The notes beneath the pieces are model-generated. The model ran no database searches. It saw only the letters and a list, made by a program, of their open reading frames with translations, and was not told the DNA's origin. Of a stretch of DNA of 32,364 nt, positions 16,542-25,124 are shown piece after piece. Each line of letters starts with the position of its first letter. Positions within the stretch are counted from its first letter, which is position 1. The stretch is from Thiotrichaceae bacterium. Its GTDB lineage: Bacteria; Pseudomonadota; Gammaproteobacteria; Beggiatoales; Beggiatoaceae. The stretch spans positions 1 through 32,364 of the forward strand of contig JALXAQ010000261.1 in assembly GCA_026991885.1 (NCBI GenBank), read 5' to 3'. The position numbers were made by a program, and so were the translations under genes.

Positions 16542-17636
16542 ATGATTGATTTCTTATGGCTATTATTGCCACTGGCGGCAGCCTCCGGGTGGTTCGCTGC
16601 ACGGCGTAAAGAGCGGCAACAAGTGTCTGTTGAAGATTTCAAGGGTTTGAATTATCGGCTTAATGATGAACCCGATAAACTTATTGATATTTTTTTTAAT
16701 CAAAAGCTAGACAATGAATCTGTCGAAACCCTTTTGGAATTAGGCATATTTTTTCGCCGCAAGGGTGAAATCAACCGCGCCATTCGTATTCACCAAAATC
16801 TCATCAAGCATTCCACTGCACGCGCCCTATTTGAACTGGCTCAGGATTATCGTTATGCCGGTTTACTGGATAGAGCCGAAAAATTATTTCAAAAACTAAG
16901 CCGCTTCGATAGCCATAAAACCTTAGCCTTGCGTCAATTACAGGCACTTTACCAGCAAGAACACGACTGGAAAAAAGCTATCCAGACAGCACAACAAGTT
17001 GCAGAAGCGACGCACACAGAAATTGCACAATATTATTGTGAACAAGCCGAAGAATATCAACAACAAGGACAAAGTCAGGCCGCACAAAAAGCCATACAAA
17101 ATGCTTTAAAAACCGATCAGAACTGTGCCCGTGCTAGTTTATTGGAAGGTCAATTCGCCTTGGAAAGGGGAGAGTCCAAACAAGCTATTCTCGCCTTCCA
17201 ACGGGTGGAACAACAAGACCCTGATTACATTTCTGAGATAATCACGCCTCTGCAAACTTGTTACGAAGAAATTGGACAAGCACAAGAGTTTACGCATTAT
17301 TTGCAGCATCTCTTAGAGCATCATGGTTGTATCAGACCTATGTTGGTATTGGCAAATATTATCAAACAGCAAGAACCACAAGCATTATTTGATTTGATTT
17401 TAGAAAAAATACAAAAACCACGCCCATCGCTACATGGACTTGTTCTTCTGCTTGATTTAGCCTTATCCAAAAAGGATTCCATCAGCCGCGATTACTTGTT
17501 ATTATTGAAAGAGATAAGTACACAATTGTTAAAAAAACAATCCGCCTACAAGTGTACTCATTGCGGATTGACAACCCGAAAATTGTACTGGCAATGCCCA
17601 AGTTGTCACGAATGGAATACAGTCAAACCGCTGTGA
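16542..17636 (+). CDS. lapB: Lipopolysaccharide assembly protein LapB (YciM)
   Basis: This 364-aa membrane-anchored TPR protein controls LpxC proteolysis with FtsH and helps coordinate LPS synthesis. The N-terminal membrane segment is about 3-19 (FLWLLLPLAAASGWFAA), followed by GLNYRLNDEPDKLIDIF, which is typical of LapB. Several TPRs cover about 60-300. The C-terminal rubredoxin-like zinc site has Cys338, Cys341, Cys352 and Cys355 (CTHC, CPSC). Its place after rpsA-ihfB is conserved. The small partner gene lapA, usually between ihfB and lapB, is absent here: only 65 bp separate the two genes. Confidence 0.94.
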   Translation: MIDFLWLLLPLAAASGWFAARRKERQQVSVEDFKGLNYRLNDEPDKLIDIFFNQKLDNESVETLLELGIFFRRKGEINRAIRIHQNLIKHSTARALFELAQDYRYAGLLDRAEKLFQKLSRFDSHKTLALRQLQALYQQEHDWKKAIQTAQQVAEATHTEIAQYYCEQAEEYQQQGQSQAAQKAIQNALKTDQNCARASLLEGQFALERGESKQAILAFQRVEQQDPDYISEIITPLQTCYEEIGQAQEFTHYLQHLLEHHGCIRPMLVLANIIKQQEPQALFDLILEKIQKPRPSLHGLVLLLDLALSKKDSISRDYLLLLKEISTQLLKKQSAYKCTHCGLTTRKLYWQCPSCHEWNTVKPL

Positions 17637-17682
17637 TATAGTAGTTTTATATCTCCCTTAATTAGAACACCACAAAACTAAA

Positions 17683-20043
17683 ATGAAATTCAGCGAAAAC
17701 TGGCTCCGCGAATGGGTCAACCCCCCAATTTCAACCAAACAATTAGTCCAACAACTGACCATGGCAGGTTTAGAGGTAGACAGCGTTGATCCCGTTGCTG
17801 CCTCATTTAACAAAGTTGTCGTCGGAGAAGTTATCTCCGTTGAGCCGCATCCCGATGCAAAAAAACTTCGCCTTTGTCAAGTCAATGTCGGTGAAGATGA
17901 AGCCTTAAACATCATCTGCGGAGCGTCCAACGTTCAGGTTGGTATGCGAGCACCAACAGCCCTCATTGGTGCCCGTTTAGGCGACCTGAAAATTAAAAAA
18001 GCTAAATTACGGGGAGTGCCCTCTTATGGCATGTTATGTTCGGCTCAAGAATTAGGCTTGGCAGACAGTTCAGAAGGTCTCATGTCCTTACCCGAAGAGG
18101 CGCCGATAGGCGAAGATATTCGCCACTATTTGCAATTAGACGATGTGAGCATTGAAATTGATCTCACGCCCAATCGGGGTGACTGTTTAAGCATTGAAGG
18201 CATTGCACGAGAAGTCGGTGTATTGACACGCTGCGATATGACCGTCCCCAAAGTGTCGCCCGTTGCAGCAACAATCTCTGATACTTTCCCAGTGTCAATT
18301 CTCCACCAAGCCTGTCCCCACTATGTCGGGCGTCTCATCAAAAACATTAATGCCAAAGCACCGACCCCCTTATGGATGCGAGAACGTTTGCGCCGTAGCG
18401 GAATACGCAGTATCAGTGCTGTGGTTGATGTCACCAATTATGTCTTATTAGAATTAGGGCAGCCCATGCACGCCTTTGATTTAACAAAGTTATCTGGCGG
18501 CATCCAGGTGAGAATGGCGCAGGCTGGGGAGAGTATTATTTTATTAGACGAACAACAGGTGCCCTTGGATGAACAAACCTTAGTCATTGCTGATAACAAA
18601 GTGCCCATCGCTATAGCGGGCGTTATGGGCGGATTAGGCACTGGTGTCACAAAAACAACGCAAGATATTTTTTTAGAAAGTGCCTTTTTTGCCCCAAACC
18701 AAGTCTCTGGTTGTGCCAGACGTTATGGATTACACACGGATTCATCCCACCGTTTTGAGCGTGGCGTCTCACCACAATTGCAATGCCATGCGATGGAACG
18801 TGCCACCGCCTTATTATTAGAGATTGTCGGCGGACAAGTGGGACCCATCATTGAACACACGGATACAAGTGCTTTACCTAGCACCCCAACAATTGAACTC
18901 CGCAGTTCAAGAATAAAACGCTTACTCGGACAATCACTAGACACAGCAGAAGTCAGCGACATATTAACCCGTTTAGGCATGGCAATCACGCCCCTTGAAT
19001 TAAAATGGGAAGTGCGCCCCCCCAGTTTTCGTTTTGACATCGCCATTGAATCTGACTTAATTGAAGAATTAGCGCGAGTGCATGGCTACAATAATTTGCC
19101 CAGCCATGCGCCACAATCTCATTTGATTATGCAGCCACAAGCTGGCGTGACTTTGGAACAAATACAGACGGTGCTCGTCCAACGCGACTATCAAGAGGCG
19201 ATTACTTACAGCTTTGTCGATCCCAAATTACAGGCTAAACTTAATCCTGAGATTGAATCCATTCGTTTAGCCAATCCTATCAGCAACGATATGGCAGAAA
19301 TGCGTACCACTTTATGGATCGGCTTATTGCAAGTTTTGCTGTATAATCAAAAACGTCAACAGCATAGAGTGCGTTTGTTTGAAACTGGCTTGTGTTTTAA
19401 GGCCCAAAATTTGCAACAAGAAAAGATGATAGCCGGTATTGTCACGGGTACGCGCTGGCCAACACAATGGGCACAAGCAGAACAAGGGATTGATTTTTTT
19501 GACGTTAAAGCGGATATTGAAGCCTGTTTGAGCAGCGCGGGACAAAACGAGGTTTATCACTTTACTCCGAGTACACATGCCGCCCTACATCCAGGACAAA
19601 CCGCTGCTATTTATCGCGGTAATGAATGGATAGGCATTTTGGGGGCTGTACATCCAAGTTTAGTAGAAACACTAGAATTAACGCCGCCTGTTTACCTTTT
19701 TGAATTACGTCTCGCACCCTTGTGCGAAACGCAAGTACCAAAATTTAAAGAAATTTCTAAATATCCGTCTATACGACGGGATATTGCAGTCGTCCTCTCA
19801 GAGGAGACGAGTGGGGCGCAATTATTGGATTGTATCAAACAATCTGCCACAAAAATGCTGATTGATTGTCAATTATTTGACGTTTATCAAGGCAAAGGGG
19901 TTGAACCCGGCAAAAAAAGTTTGGCAATCGGCTTGATTTTTCAAGCATTTTCGCGCAATCTGACCGACTCTGAAGTTGATACTGTGATTGAACAGATAGT
20001 CAATACGCTTGAACAAAAATTAGGTGCAAAACTAAGGATATAA
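17683..20043 (+). CDS. pheT: Phenylalanyl-tRNA synthetase beta subunit
   Basis: This 786-aa subunit binds tRNA-Phe and edits misacylated products. Domains: N-terminal [16 protein letters not shown]-like tRNA-binding domain (about 40-150, with [15 protein letters not shown] and [10 protein letters not shown]), B3/B4 editing domain (about 205-375, with [18 protein letters not shown] and RFERGVSP), B5 domain, the catalytic-like domain ([15 protein letters not shown]), and a C-terminal FDX-ACB anticodon-binding domain ([13 protein letters not shown] onward). The length is close to E. coli (795). It is separated from pheS by 6.6 kb. ihfA follows two bases after the stop, as in the ancestral operon. 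Confidence 0.97.
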   Translation: MKFSENWLREWVNPPISTKQLVQQLTMAGLEVDSVDPVAASFNKVVVGEVISVEPHPDAKKLRLCQVNVGEDEALNIICGASNVQVGMRAPTALIGARLGDLKIKKAKLRGVPSYGMLCSAQELGLADSSEGLMSLPEEAPIGEDIRHYLQLDDVSIEIDLTPNRGDCLSIEGIAREVGVLTRCDMTVPKVSPVAATISDTFPVSILHQACPHYVGRLIKNINAKAPTPLWMRERLRRSGIRSISAVVDVTNYVLLELGQPMHAFDLTKLSGGIQVRMAQAGESIILLDEQQVPLDEQTLVIADNKVPIAIAGVMGGLGTGVTKTTQDIFLESAFFAPNQVSGCARRYGLHTDSSHRFERGVSPQLQCHAMERATALLLEIVGGQVGPIIEHTDTSALPSTPTIELRSSRIKRLLGQSLDTAEVSDILTRLGMAITPLELKWEVRPPSFRFDIAIESDLIEELARVHGYNNLPSHAPQSHLIMQPQAGVTLEQIQTVLVQRDYQEAITYSFVDPKLQAKLNPEIESIRLANPISNDMAEMRTTLWIGLLQVLLYNQKRQQHRVRLFETGLCFKAQNLQQEKMIAGIVTGTRWPTQWAQAEQGIDFFDVKADIEACLSSAGQNEVYHFTPSTHAALHPGQTAAIYRGNEWIGILGAVHPSLVETLELTPPVYLFELRLAPLCETQVPKFKEISKYPSIRRDIAVVLSEETSGAQLLDCIKQSATKMLIDCQLFDVYQGKGVEPGKKSLAIGLIFQAFSRNLTDSEVDTVIEQIVNTLEQKLGAKLRI

Positions 20044-20045
20044 AC

Positions 20046-20348
20046 ATGGCATTAACCAAAGCAGCAATGGCCGAAAAACTATTCGATAAAGTGGGTCTCA
20101 ACAAACGAGAGGCTAAAGAAATGGTCGATCTCTTTTTTGAAGAAATCCGCATATCCTTGGAAAAAGGAGAGCAAGTTAAACTCTCTGGATTTGGCAATTT
20201 CGATTTACGTGATAAAAAGAAACGCCCCGGTAGAAACCCGAAAACCGGCAAGGAAATACCGATTAGCGCGAGGCGTGTGGTCACTTTTCGGCCAGGCCAA
20301 AAACTGAGATCGCGGGTAGAATCTTATGTTAGAAGCAACCAAGAATGA
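20046..20348 (+). CDS. ihfA: Integration host factor alpha subunit
   Basis: This 100-aa protein forms the IHF heterodimer with IhfB. The match to the E. coli protein is obvious: [55 protein letters not shown], and [18 protein letters not shown]. The Pro of the DNA-intercalating GRNPKTG arm is present. It follows pheT by two bases with AAGGA seven or so bases upstream, and its 3' end overlaps the merR gene by 23 bp. pheT-ihfA-merR is the normal gammaproteobacterial order, and in E. coli IHF represses this operon; no specific IHF site was sought here. Confidence 0.97.
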   Translation: MALTKAAMAEKLFDKVGLNKREAKEMVDLFFEEIRISLEKGEQVKLSGFGNFDLRDKKKRPGRNPKTGKEIPISARRVVTFRPGQKLRSRVESYVRSNQE

Positions 20349-20676
20349 ACTTCCTGTTATTCCGGGAAAACGTTATTTTACAATTGGTGAAGTGAGTGAG
20401 TTGTGCGCAGTCAAACCTCATGTATTGCGTTACTGGGAGCAAGAATTTCCTCAACTCAGGCCGATTAAACGCCGAGGTAATCGGCGTTATTATCAACGAC
20501 AGGATGTTATTTTGATTCGTCAAATTCGCAGTCTGTTGTATGAAGATGGTTTTACTATCGGTGGTGCTAAACAACATTTAACAAGTGAAAATTCAAAAAA
20601 TAATAGTCAGCAAAATAGAACCATTATTCGCCAATTATGTATGGATCTTGAAGAAGTGCTGGAAATTTTGAAATAA
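20326..20676 (+). CDS. MerR-family transcriptional regulator
   Basis: This 116-aa protein has an N-terminal winged-helix MerR domain: [27 protein letters not shown] at about 17-43 (helix-turn-helix), then [35 protein letters not shown] (about 51-85). The C-terminal part is a short coiled-coil dimerisation helix. There is no Cys-rich effector-binding region, so it is not a metal sensor of the MerR/CueR type. The gene overlaps ihfA by 23 bp. A MerR gene directly after ihfA is common in pseudomonads and relatives, but its targets are not established as far as I know. Confidence 0.92.
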   Translation: MLEATKNELPVIPGKRYFTIGEVSELCAVKPHVLRYWEQEFPQLRPIKRRGNRRYYQRQDVILIRQIRSLLYEDGFTIGGAKQHLTSENSKNNSQQNRTIIRQLCMDLEEVLEILK

Positions 20677-20703
20677 GCTGGTTTGTTTGACTCTGTCAGG
20701 CTT

Positions 20704-20744
20704 TTCAATAAGCTATTGAATTTTAGTGATGGAATACCTAATAT
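20704..20744 (+). promoter_or_regulatory. Inverted repeat and candidate promoter upstream of erpA
   Basis: The 17-nt inverted repeat TTCAATAAGCTATTGAA (20704-20720) is followed by TTTT. It could be a weak terminator for merR or an operator for erpA. A candidate promoter overlaps it: TTGAAT (20716-20721) and TAATAT (20739-20744) with 17-bp spacing. Both are modest matches. Confidence 0.35.
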
Positions 20745-20780
20745 AGGTGGGTTGATATTTATTTTTTGGGAGATTTGAAA

Positions 20781-21134
20781 ATGAGTGCAATAGAAACGGC
20801 AATACCGGCACCTTTGTTGTTTACTGACAATGCTGCCGTTAAAGTACAACAATTGATAAAAGATGAAGATAACGAGGATCTGATGCTGCGCGTCTTTGTA
20901 CAAGGTGGCGGCTGTTCAGGTTTTCAATATGGTTTTACTTTCGATGAGAATCAGCAAGAAGATGACACGGTGGTTGAAAATCAAGGTGTCAAGTTGTTGA
21001 TAGATCCGATGAGTTATCAATATTTGGTGGGTGCTGAAATTGACTACAGCGAAGGTTTGGAAGGATCACAATTTGTGATCCGTAATCCTAACGCTACCAC
21101 TACTTGTGGTTGTGGCTCATCTTTTTCGGCTTAA
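20781..21134 (+). CDS. erpA: Iron-sulfur cluster insertion protein ErpA
   Basis: This 117-aa A-type carrier delivers Fe-S clusters to apoproteins. The three cluster ligands are Cys45 in [11 protein letters not shown], and Cys109 and Cys111 in [11 protein letters not shown]. ErpA-like blocks include [11 protein letters not shown] near the N-terminus, [21 protein letters not shown], and [18 protein letters not shown] 20781 is preceded by GGGAG at eight bases; an in-frame TTG at 20766 is inferior. It ends 67 bp from the convergent fccB gene, with a palindrome in the gap. No isc or suf genes are nearby. Confidence 0.93.
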   Translation: MSAIETAIPAPLLFTDNAAVKVQQLIKDEDNEDLMLRVFVQGGGCSGFQYGFTFDENQQEDDTVVENQGVKLLIDPMSYQYLVGAEIDYSEGLEGSQFVIRNPNATTTCGCGSSFSA

Positions 21135-21145
21135 AACGATTGGAC

Positions 21146-21165
21146 GTCCAAGATAAATCTTGGAC
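21146..21165. repeat. GTCCAAGAT palindrome (copy 6) between convergent genes
   Basis: GTCCAAGAT-AA-ATCTTGGAC with GGAC before and TCC after. It lies between the ends of erpA (plus) and fccB (minus), where a hairpin could serve as a transcript end for both strands. Confidence 0.9.
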
Positions 21166-21200
21166 TCCTATTTCCGATATGTTCTTGAAACGAAGTAAAC

Positions 21201-22499
21201 CTAGCTAAACATATCACTCGTGATATTCTTATACCAGCTATAGGCATAAGCCGCTTCACTTCGTCTGTATTCAAGCGAAGCATCTAAAGGAGAAGTGCCA
21301 CTTGCACCTTGAGTCGCTTGAATTTTGCCGTCTTTTAAATGATATATAGCGGCTACAGAAATAGCAAAATCGTCTCCAAGAAGACTATAGCAAGTATTGA
21401 CGAAAGAAGGCTCAACCATCCTCCCCCCTTCCAATGCTGATATGACGGCTTGTGCACAGACTTTTGCTTGAGAATTAGCAGCATAACCCGATTTAGGCAT
21501 GGCACCAGCAATACAAGAATCGCCAATCACATGAATATCCTTCTGCAAGCTCGATTCAAAAGTCTGTTGATTGACTGGACACCAACCACTGTCATCTGCT
21601 AAGCCACTTTCAATGGCAATTTTACCCGCTTTCTGAGGTGGAACGACATTCAGCACATCAGCCTTGTGTTCGTCTTCAAATTCTCCCGCGTAAATAGTCA
21701 TTTCCTCAGCATCAACGGCGACCAATTCCCCTCCATCTTGAGGAGGTATCCATTCGATAAAGCTCTTATCCGTGCCATATCCATAAAGTTTTTTCCAACC
21801 TTCAATAAACAAAGGTTGTTTGGCAAACGCTTGGTTGGAATCAAAAATCAACACTTTGGATTGTGGCTTATGTTCTTTCATATAATGGGCAATTTGACTG
21901 GCACGCTCATAAGGGGCGGGGGGACAACGAAACGGTTTGGGAGGCACCGTAATAATAACAGTCCCCCCATTTTTCATGGCCTCTAATTGCTTGCGTAAAA
22001 TGACCGTCTGTGAGCCGGCTTTCCAAGCATGGGGAATTTTCTCAATAAGACTTTCATCATGACCGTCGATGGCGTCCCACCGATAGTCAATGCCCGGCGA
22101 TACAATCAAACGATCATAAGGTATTGTTGCTCCTCCTTTGATACGAACATTTTTAGCGTTCGCATCAATGGCAATGACAGTATCATATACCATCTTGATA
22201 CCATAGTGACTACTCAATTTATCGTAGCCGAATTTGATGGAATCAATAGTGTGGGCACCCGATAACACTTCATTGCTCATAAAGCAAGTATAATAGTCTT
22301 TGTTTGGTTCAATGAGGGTGACATCAATCATCTTATCCGCTTTACGAATATATTTTGCTGCAATGACTCCGCCCGCTCCGCCGCCGATAACGACCACTTT
22401 TTTCTTAGCTCTTGGACCGATAAAATAATAACCAGCGATACCAGCCGCCGCTGTACCTGCTGCTAGGCCCAAAAAATGCCTACGAGTGAAGTTTGACAT
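21201..22499 (-). CDS. fccB: Flavocytochrome c sulfide dehydrogenase, flavoprotein subunit
   Basis: This 432-aa periplasmic FAD enzyme oxidises sulfide and passes electrons to the FccA cytochrome. The N-terminus is a twin-arginine signal (TRRHFLGLAAG, 5-15), which fits export of a folded flavoprotein. The dinucleotide fold is VVVIGGGAGGV (35-45). Cys72 in YTCFMSNEVLSG aligns with the Cys that binds FAD covalently in the Allochromatium enzyme. Cys192 (FRCPPAPYER) and Cys307 (GWCPVNQQTFES) correspond to the redox-active disulfide. The C-terminal domain is the FCSD type (from about 360, ending near SWYKNITSDMFS). An AAGGAG lies about nine bases before the start, and fccA is 21 bp upstream. Confidence 0.95.
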   Translation of the reverse strand: MSNFTRRHFLGLAAGTAAAGIAGYYFIGPRAKKKVVVIGGGAGGVIAAKYIRKADKMIDVTLIEPNKDYYTCFMSNEVLSGAHTIDSIKFGYDKLSSHYGIKMVYDTVIAIDANAKNVRIKGGATIPYDRLIVSPGIDYRWDAIDGHDESLIEKIPHAWKAGSQTVILRKQLEAMKNGGTVIITVPPKPFRCPPAPYERASQIAHYMKEHKPQSKVLIFDSNQAFAKQPLFIEGWKKLYGYGTDKSFIEWIPPQDGGELVAVDAEEMTIYAGEFEDEHKADVLNVVPPQKAGKIAIESGLADDSGWCPVNQQTFESSLQKDIHVIGDSCIAGAMPKSGYAANSQAKVCAQAVISALEGGRMVEPSFVNTCYSLLGDDFAISVAAIYHLKDGKIQATQGASGTSPLDASLEYRRSEAAYAYSWYKNITSDMFS

Positions 22500-22520
22500 T
22501 TAGAATATCTCCTTTAAAGT

Positions 22521-22757
22521 CTATTGTTGACTACCATAAAAGTGAATAAGCTCTTCAAGGCTTTCTTCGCTATCATTTTTCAACACAAAATATTCAAGTG
22601 CGCTTGCCATCATAGAATCAGTCCCATGACAACCGACACATGTATTAACTAACATAAACACCTGTGCTGTTGTATTTGTCTCAAGCGTCATTGCTGGGAG
22701 ATTGACTATCAGTCCAGTGAGAAGTAGGAGAATATATTTATATTTTTGAAAAAGCAT
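22521..22757 (-). CDS. fccA: Short FccA-like cytochrome c subunit
   Basis: This 78-aa protein has a signal peptide (hydrophobic 8-20, likely cleaved near residue 22) and one haem c motif, CVGCH (40-44). Being directly upstream of fccB on the same strand makes it the cytochrome subunit of the sulfide dehydrogenase. GGGGAG lies seven bases before the start. It is clearly short: monohaem FccA proteins usually run about 100 residues and carry an axial Met in a M(G)RIAKGY-like segment. Here EYFV is followed almost at once by SEESLEELIHFYGSQQ, which resembles the final helix. Met49/Met50 could be a substitute ligand. The frame is otherwise intact, so it may work with altered haem ligation. Confidence 0.8.
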   Translation of the reverse strand: MLFQKYKYILLLLTGLIVNLPAMTLETNTTAQVFMLVNTCVGCHGTDSMMASALEYFVLKNDSEESLEELIHFYGSQQ

Positions 22758-22795
22758 CTATTTTCTCCCCATCAATTTGCAATCTGGTCACATAT

Positions 22796-22823
22796 TTTAT
22801 ATTTTTTGATCCCAAAAACACAA
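22796..22823 (-). promoter_or_regulatory. Candidate fccAB promoter
   Basis: Reading the minus strand, TTGTGT (22818-22823) and TATAAA (22796-22801) are spaced 16 bp, which puts the transcript start about 30 bases before the fccA ATG. The -35 is a weak match, as expected for an activated promoter. Confidence 0.35.
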
Positions 22824-22920
22824 TTAACTATATAAATCAAATAGTTATTATTTGATTAGTGTATTATAACTTAATGATGAATGAATTTTTTATTGTCTTA
22901 TTTATCAAATAGTTAATTGT
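22820..22920. promoter_or_regulatory. Nested inverted and direct repeats upstream of fccAB
   Basis: ACAATTAACTAT (22820-22831) and its exact reverse complement ATAGTTAATTGT (22909-22920) flank the block. Inside is a perfect 9-bp inverted repeat with a 5-bp spacer (AATCAAATA..TATTTGATT, 22835-22857). ATCAAATAGTTA occurs twice as a direct repeat (22836-22847 and 22904-22915). Repeated sites next to a weak -35 suggest regulator binding. The surrounding DNA (22758-23055) is very AT-rich and holds no gene that I can support. Confidence 0.45.
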
Positions 22921-23055
22921 TATATACCTGCAAAAAATAATGTCTTATAAATTATAAAATATACTGATATATAAAATCAGTATTTATTTATGATAATGAA
23001 TCAGGTATAATTTCAAATTATATAGTAGGATAGATTTATCTGGCCGACTCAGTCA

Positions 23056-23295
23056 ATGACCAAGCATAAGCACAATCCAAATGAACACGTACACTTATTA
23101 ATCCATCCAAACCCTATAGTTCATCCCTTCAAGTCATTCGGCGTTTTCATCCTCGATTTCATCTTCCTTCCATTCAAGGTGAAGGCAATCAGATATAATC
23201 CTGATAGATATCCAAAATTGACTCACGCGCCCATACTATTGCCTTTTGATGCCCGTCGTGTTGGAGCTAAAGCTTTGGACTCCAAGTACCTTTGA
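23056..23295 (+). CDS. Doubtful small hypothetical ORF
   Basis: This 79-codon frame starts at an ATG without a Shine-Dalgarno sequence. The peptide is rich in His and Pro at the start (HVHLLIHPNPIVHPF), then has a hydrophobic stretch (FGVFILDFIFLPF), and ends in GAKALDSKYL, encoded by DNA that looks like a dispersed TTGGACTCCAAG-type repeat. I recognise no family. It may be a degenerate gene end or chance. It is listed because the surrounding 700 bp otherwise contain only regulatory and repeat DNA. Confidence 0.25.
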   Translation: MTKHKHNPNEHVHLLIHPNPIVHPFKSFGVFILDFIFLPFKVKAIRYNPDRYPKLTHAPILLPFDARRVGAKALDSKYL

Positions 23296-23326
23296 TGTCA
23301 AGATCAAAAAACTTGAACATCGAGTA

Positions 23327-23440
23327 TAAGTAGTTCAACAAAAATATTTTAACATTTGATATAACAACTTTCAAAGAAATCCTATTTCTTTAAGAAATAG
23401 GATTTCTATAAATGTTAAAATACTTTTGTTGAGCTACTTA
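23327..23440. mobile_element. Complete MITE-like inverted-repeat element
   Basis: TAAGTAGTTCAACAAAA at the left (from 23327) pairs with TTTTGTTGAGCTACTTA at the right (to 23440), with few mismatches. The arms continue through TATTTTAACATTT/AAATGTTAAAATA. The centre is a second hairpin (AGAAATCCTATTTCTT against AAGAAATAGGATTTCT). At about 114 bp with long terminal inverted repeats and no coding capacity, it fits a miniature transposable element. A half copy lies at 9722-9795. A TA target site is possible but not proven. Confidence 0.7.
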
Positions 23441-23456
23441 ATTAATTTGCAACTCG

Positions 23457-23484
23457 CAATAACCAATAACTGACAACTAATATG
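23457..23484 (+). repeat. Heptamer array ending in the helicase start codon
   Basis: The units CAATAAC (23457-23463), CAATAAC (23464-23470), TGACAAC (23471-23477) and TAATATG (23478-23484) keep 7-nt register, and the last three bases are the helicase ATG. The form is the same as before rpsA and ihfB. No Shine-Dalgarno is present. Confidence 0.75.
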
Positions 23485-25071
23485 AGAGAAATACTATCTG
23501 AAATCATCAACAAACACGGCACCGCCCTAACTGATGACACCCTCGAAACCTTACTACTTGACAAATGTCAAGGAAAATACAAACGCGAAGTTTTCATGCT
23601 CACCCATGCACTTCGAGAAAATATTGCCATTGACTTATTAACCCCCCCCCAAGGCTTAACTCATTCCGCCTTATTGTCCCATTTAAGCCAACGTTTATAC
23701 GACAACTTAGGCATCGACAAAGCACTCGCTCAATGGACAGTAGAAAGCTGGGATATAGCCTTAAATGAAAGCAATCACTCCCTAAATACGGCTGACGAGG
23801 GACTAGAACTCACCGATGAATTCGCCAAAGCCATTGACTTAATGGAAAAAAGCAAAAAATGTGTTTTTATCACGGGTAAAGCGGGCACCGGCAAATCCAC
23901 TTTATTACAATACTTTAAAGAAATCACCGACAAAAAAATCGTCGTACTCGCACCCACCGGCATTGCAGCCCTCCACGTAGGCGGCTCCACCCTACATTCC
24001 TTTTTTAGACTACCCCCTCGCCCCATTTATCAAGACGAAATCAAAGTCGTCTCAGGCAAAAGGCGCAAACTTTATAAATCGCTTGACACCATTATCATAG
24101 ATGAAGTCTCAATGGTGAGAGCCGACATGATGGACGTCATAGACCAATTTCTGCGCTTGAATGGCAAAAATCCTAACAAACCATTTGGCGGCGTACAAAT
24201 GATTTTGATTGGTGATTTATTTCAACTGCCCCCCGTTGTCTCCAACAATGAAGAAGCCAAATTATTTAGCAACACCAGTCCCTTTTTTTTCAGTGCCAAA
24301 GTATTTGAAGAAATTACCCTAGAATTTGTAGAACTGACCAAAGTTTTTCGCCACAAAGAGCAAGAATTTATTCAATTGCTCAATAGCATTCGTAACAATC
24401 AAGCCACTTATAGCGAAATACAACAAATTAATCAGCGCTATCAACCGCAATTTGAGCCCGAACTCAACGACTATTACATCACACTAACAACGACTAACAA
24501 GATCGCCTCACAAATCAATACCGCGCACTTAGAAAAACTATCCAAACCACTGCGCCAATTTGAAGGCGCCATCAAAGGTCAATTTGACAAAGGCACACTC
24601 CCGACGGATTTAATTTTATCCCTGAAAGAAGGCGCACAAGTCATGTTTGTCAAAAACGACAATGAAGGACGTTGGGTCAATGGTAGCATAGGCCAAATCA
24701 AGAAAATCAAAAGCGATTACATCGAAGTAGAAACACCAGATAAAAGGCGCTACAGCGTTAAACCCGTGAAGTGGGAAATACCGAACTATAAATTTGACGA
24801 CAAAACTCAAATGGTGAGCACCGAAGTGATTGGCTCATTTACTCAATTCCCACTCAAGCTCGCTTGGGCGATCACTATCCACAAAAGCCAAGGAAAACAA
24901 TTTGATAAAGTGATTATAGATTTAGGGTGGGGCGCCTTTGCACACGGACAACTTTATGTGGCACTGAGTCGCTGCAAAACCCTAGAAGGATTGATACTCA
25001 AAACACAAGTGCGCCCCAAAGATGTTATTGTCGATAATCGGGTAAAGGCTTATGTTTCTTCACGGACATAA
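23482..25071 (+). CDS. Pif1-like DNA helicase with extra N-terminal domain
   Basis: This is a 529-aa superfamily 1B helicase. Motifs: Walker A GKAGTGKST (132-140), VVLAPTGIAALHVGGSTLHSFF (motif Ia), IIIDEVSM (204-211), GDLFQLPPV (244-252), then HKSQGKQFDKVIIDLG (467-482) and LYVALSRCKTLEGL (492-505). These are typical of Pif1/RecD2-like enzymes, which unwind 5' to 3' and resolve G-quadruplexes. Residues 1-95 form a separate helical domain (LTDDTLETLLLDKC, REVFMLTHALRENIA, LSQRLYDNLGI, WTVESWDIAL). From memory it occurs at the ends of varied bacterial signalling and effector-like proteins, usually ending WAVESWALAL. A vWA and PP2C pair follows 53 bp later on the same strand. Confidence 0.85.
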   Translation: MREILSEIINKHGTALTDDTLETLLLDKCQGKYKREVFMLTHALRENIAIDLLTPPQGLTHSALLSHLSQRLYDNLGIDKALAQWTVESWDIALNESNHSLNTADEGLELTDEFAKAIDLMEKSKKCVFITGKAGTGKSTLLQYFKEITDKKIVVLAPTGIAALHVGGSTLHSFFRLPPRPIYQDEIKVVSGKRRKLYKSLDTIIIDEVSMVRADMMDVIDQFLRLNGKNPNKPFGGVQMILIGDLFQLPPVVSNNEEAKLFSNTSPFFFSAKVFEEITLEFVELTKVFRHKEQEFIQLLNSIRNNQATYSEIQQINQRYQPQFEPELNDYYITLTTTNKIASQINTAHLEKLSKPLRQFEGAIKGQFDKGTLPTDLILSLKEGAQVMFVKNDNEGRWVNGSIGQIKKIKSDYIEVETPDKRRYSVKPVKWEIPNYKFDDKTQMVSTEVIGSFTQFPLKLAWAITIHKSQGKQFDKVIIDLGWGAFAHGQLYVALSRCKTLEGLILKTQVRPKDVIVDNRVKAYVSSRT

Positions 25072-25124
25072 ATGGTCTAAACTGATTTATATACTTATTT
25101 AAACATCCCTTAAAGGAGTCACTG

